Assembly: GCA_030605285.1 (NCBI GenBank)
Contig: JAUWIQ010000178.1
Coordinates: 1 to 5,314, forward strand
DNA length: 5,314 nt
Direction of reading: 5' to 3'
Source of the DNA: Planctomycetota bacterium
Lineage (GTDB): Bacteria; Planctomycetota; Planctomycetia; Pirellulales; UBA7805
Part shown: positions 5,179 to 5,314 of the stretch, one piece after another
Layout: every line of letters starts with the position of its first letter
Position numbering within the stretch: position 1 is the first letter of the stretch
Notes under the pieces: model-generated
What the model saw: the letters and a program-made list of their open reading frames with translations, nothing else
Databases searched by the model: none
What the model was told of the DNA's origin: nothing
Made by a program: the position numbers and the translations under genes

Positions 5179-5314
5179 ATGAGTGAAGTACAGCCCATGG
5201 TCGCTGAAAAAGCCGAGGAGTTACCCGCTGATCTCCGCAATCTGGTGGCCGCCATTGCGTCCTTGCCGGAGCCATACCGTCTGCAGCTTGAACCGATGAT
5301 CAAGCGAGTTGCCA
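5179..5314 (+). CDS. Unrecognised protein, N-terminal 45 residues (cut by right edge)
   Basis: ATG 5179 opens a frame that runs off the right edge after 45 complete codons. GGGAG at 5163-5167 lies 11 bases before it, an acceptable though slightly long distance. A second Met (residue 7, 5197) is possible but has no better site. The visible part, with LPADLRNLVAAIASLPEPYR and then LQLEPMIKRVA, looks soluble, with helix-forming residues and no signal peptide or membrane segment. The composition is normal for coding DNA, whereas the open frame upstream of 5179 is not. I do not recognise the family from this piece. It is divergent from the 939-residue gene and may share its regulatory region. Confidence 0.65.
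   Translation, partial: MSEVQPMVAEKAEELPADLRNLVAAIASLPEPYRLQLEPMIKRVA

Noticed and set aside
4635..5303. Long reverse-strand open frame of 222 codons
   Set aside because: It overlaps the start of the 939-residue gene in another frame and runs antisense to the right-hand gene; its composition (many Ser, Pro, Leu and Cys, with an Arg-rich end) does not look like a protein family.

Overview
The window looks like chromosomal DNA of a planctomycete, probably of the Pirellula/Rhodopirellula type. This is an inference. It rests on the large secreted multidomain protein, which has the motif pattern of a family I associate with planctomycetes, on the loose gene packing, and on frequent GTG starts. 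There are no rRNA, tRNA, CRISPR, insertion-sequence or phage genes.

Layout, left to right. (1) Positions 1-708, +: the C-terminal part of an MnmE/TrmE-like GTPase, cut by the left edge. It has a complete G domain but ends without the Cys-containing C-terminal motif of true MnmE. (2) Positions 709-991: a gap with two stem-loops. Its reverse strand (727-999) reads like protein except for one in-frame TAG, so it may be a decayed gene or a dispersed repeat. (3) Positions 992-1480, +: a small exported thioredoxin-fold protein with no CXXC pair. (4) Positions 1481-1588: stem-loops, a promoter with a perfect TATAAT, and a strong AGGAGG ribosome site. (5) Positions 1589-2074, +: an FxsA-family inner-membrane protein. 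(6) Positions 2078-4897, -: a 939-residue exported protein with a carbohydrate-binding-like beta-sandwich at each end and a glycoside-hydrolase-like barrel between them. It converges on fxsA with only three bases between the stop codons. (7) Positions 4898-5178: a divergent intergenic region with CGCG palindromes, a hairpin with an A-rich loop and a heptamer tandem repeat. (8) Positions 5179-5314, +: the start of an unrecognised gene cut by the right edge.

The genes do not form an evident pathway. The three + strand genes are separated by gaps of 283 and 108 bases with their own signals, so they look independently expressed. I do not see a convincing new defence or mobile system. The items most worth a second look are the stop-interrupted reverse-strand reading frame at 727-999, the MnmE-like GTPase without its catalytic tail, and the two-ended 939-residue protein with A8 and A9 runs in its coding strand.
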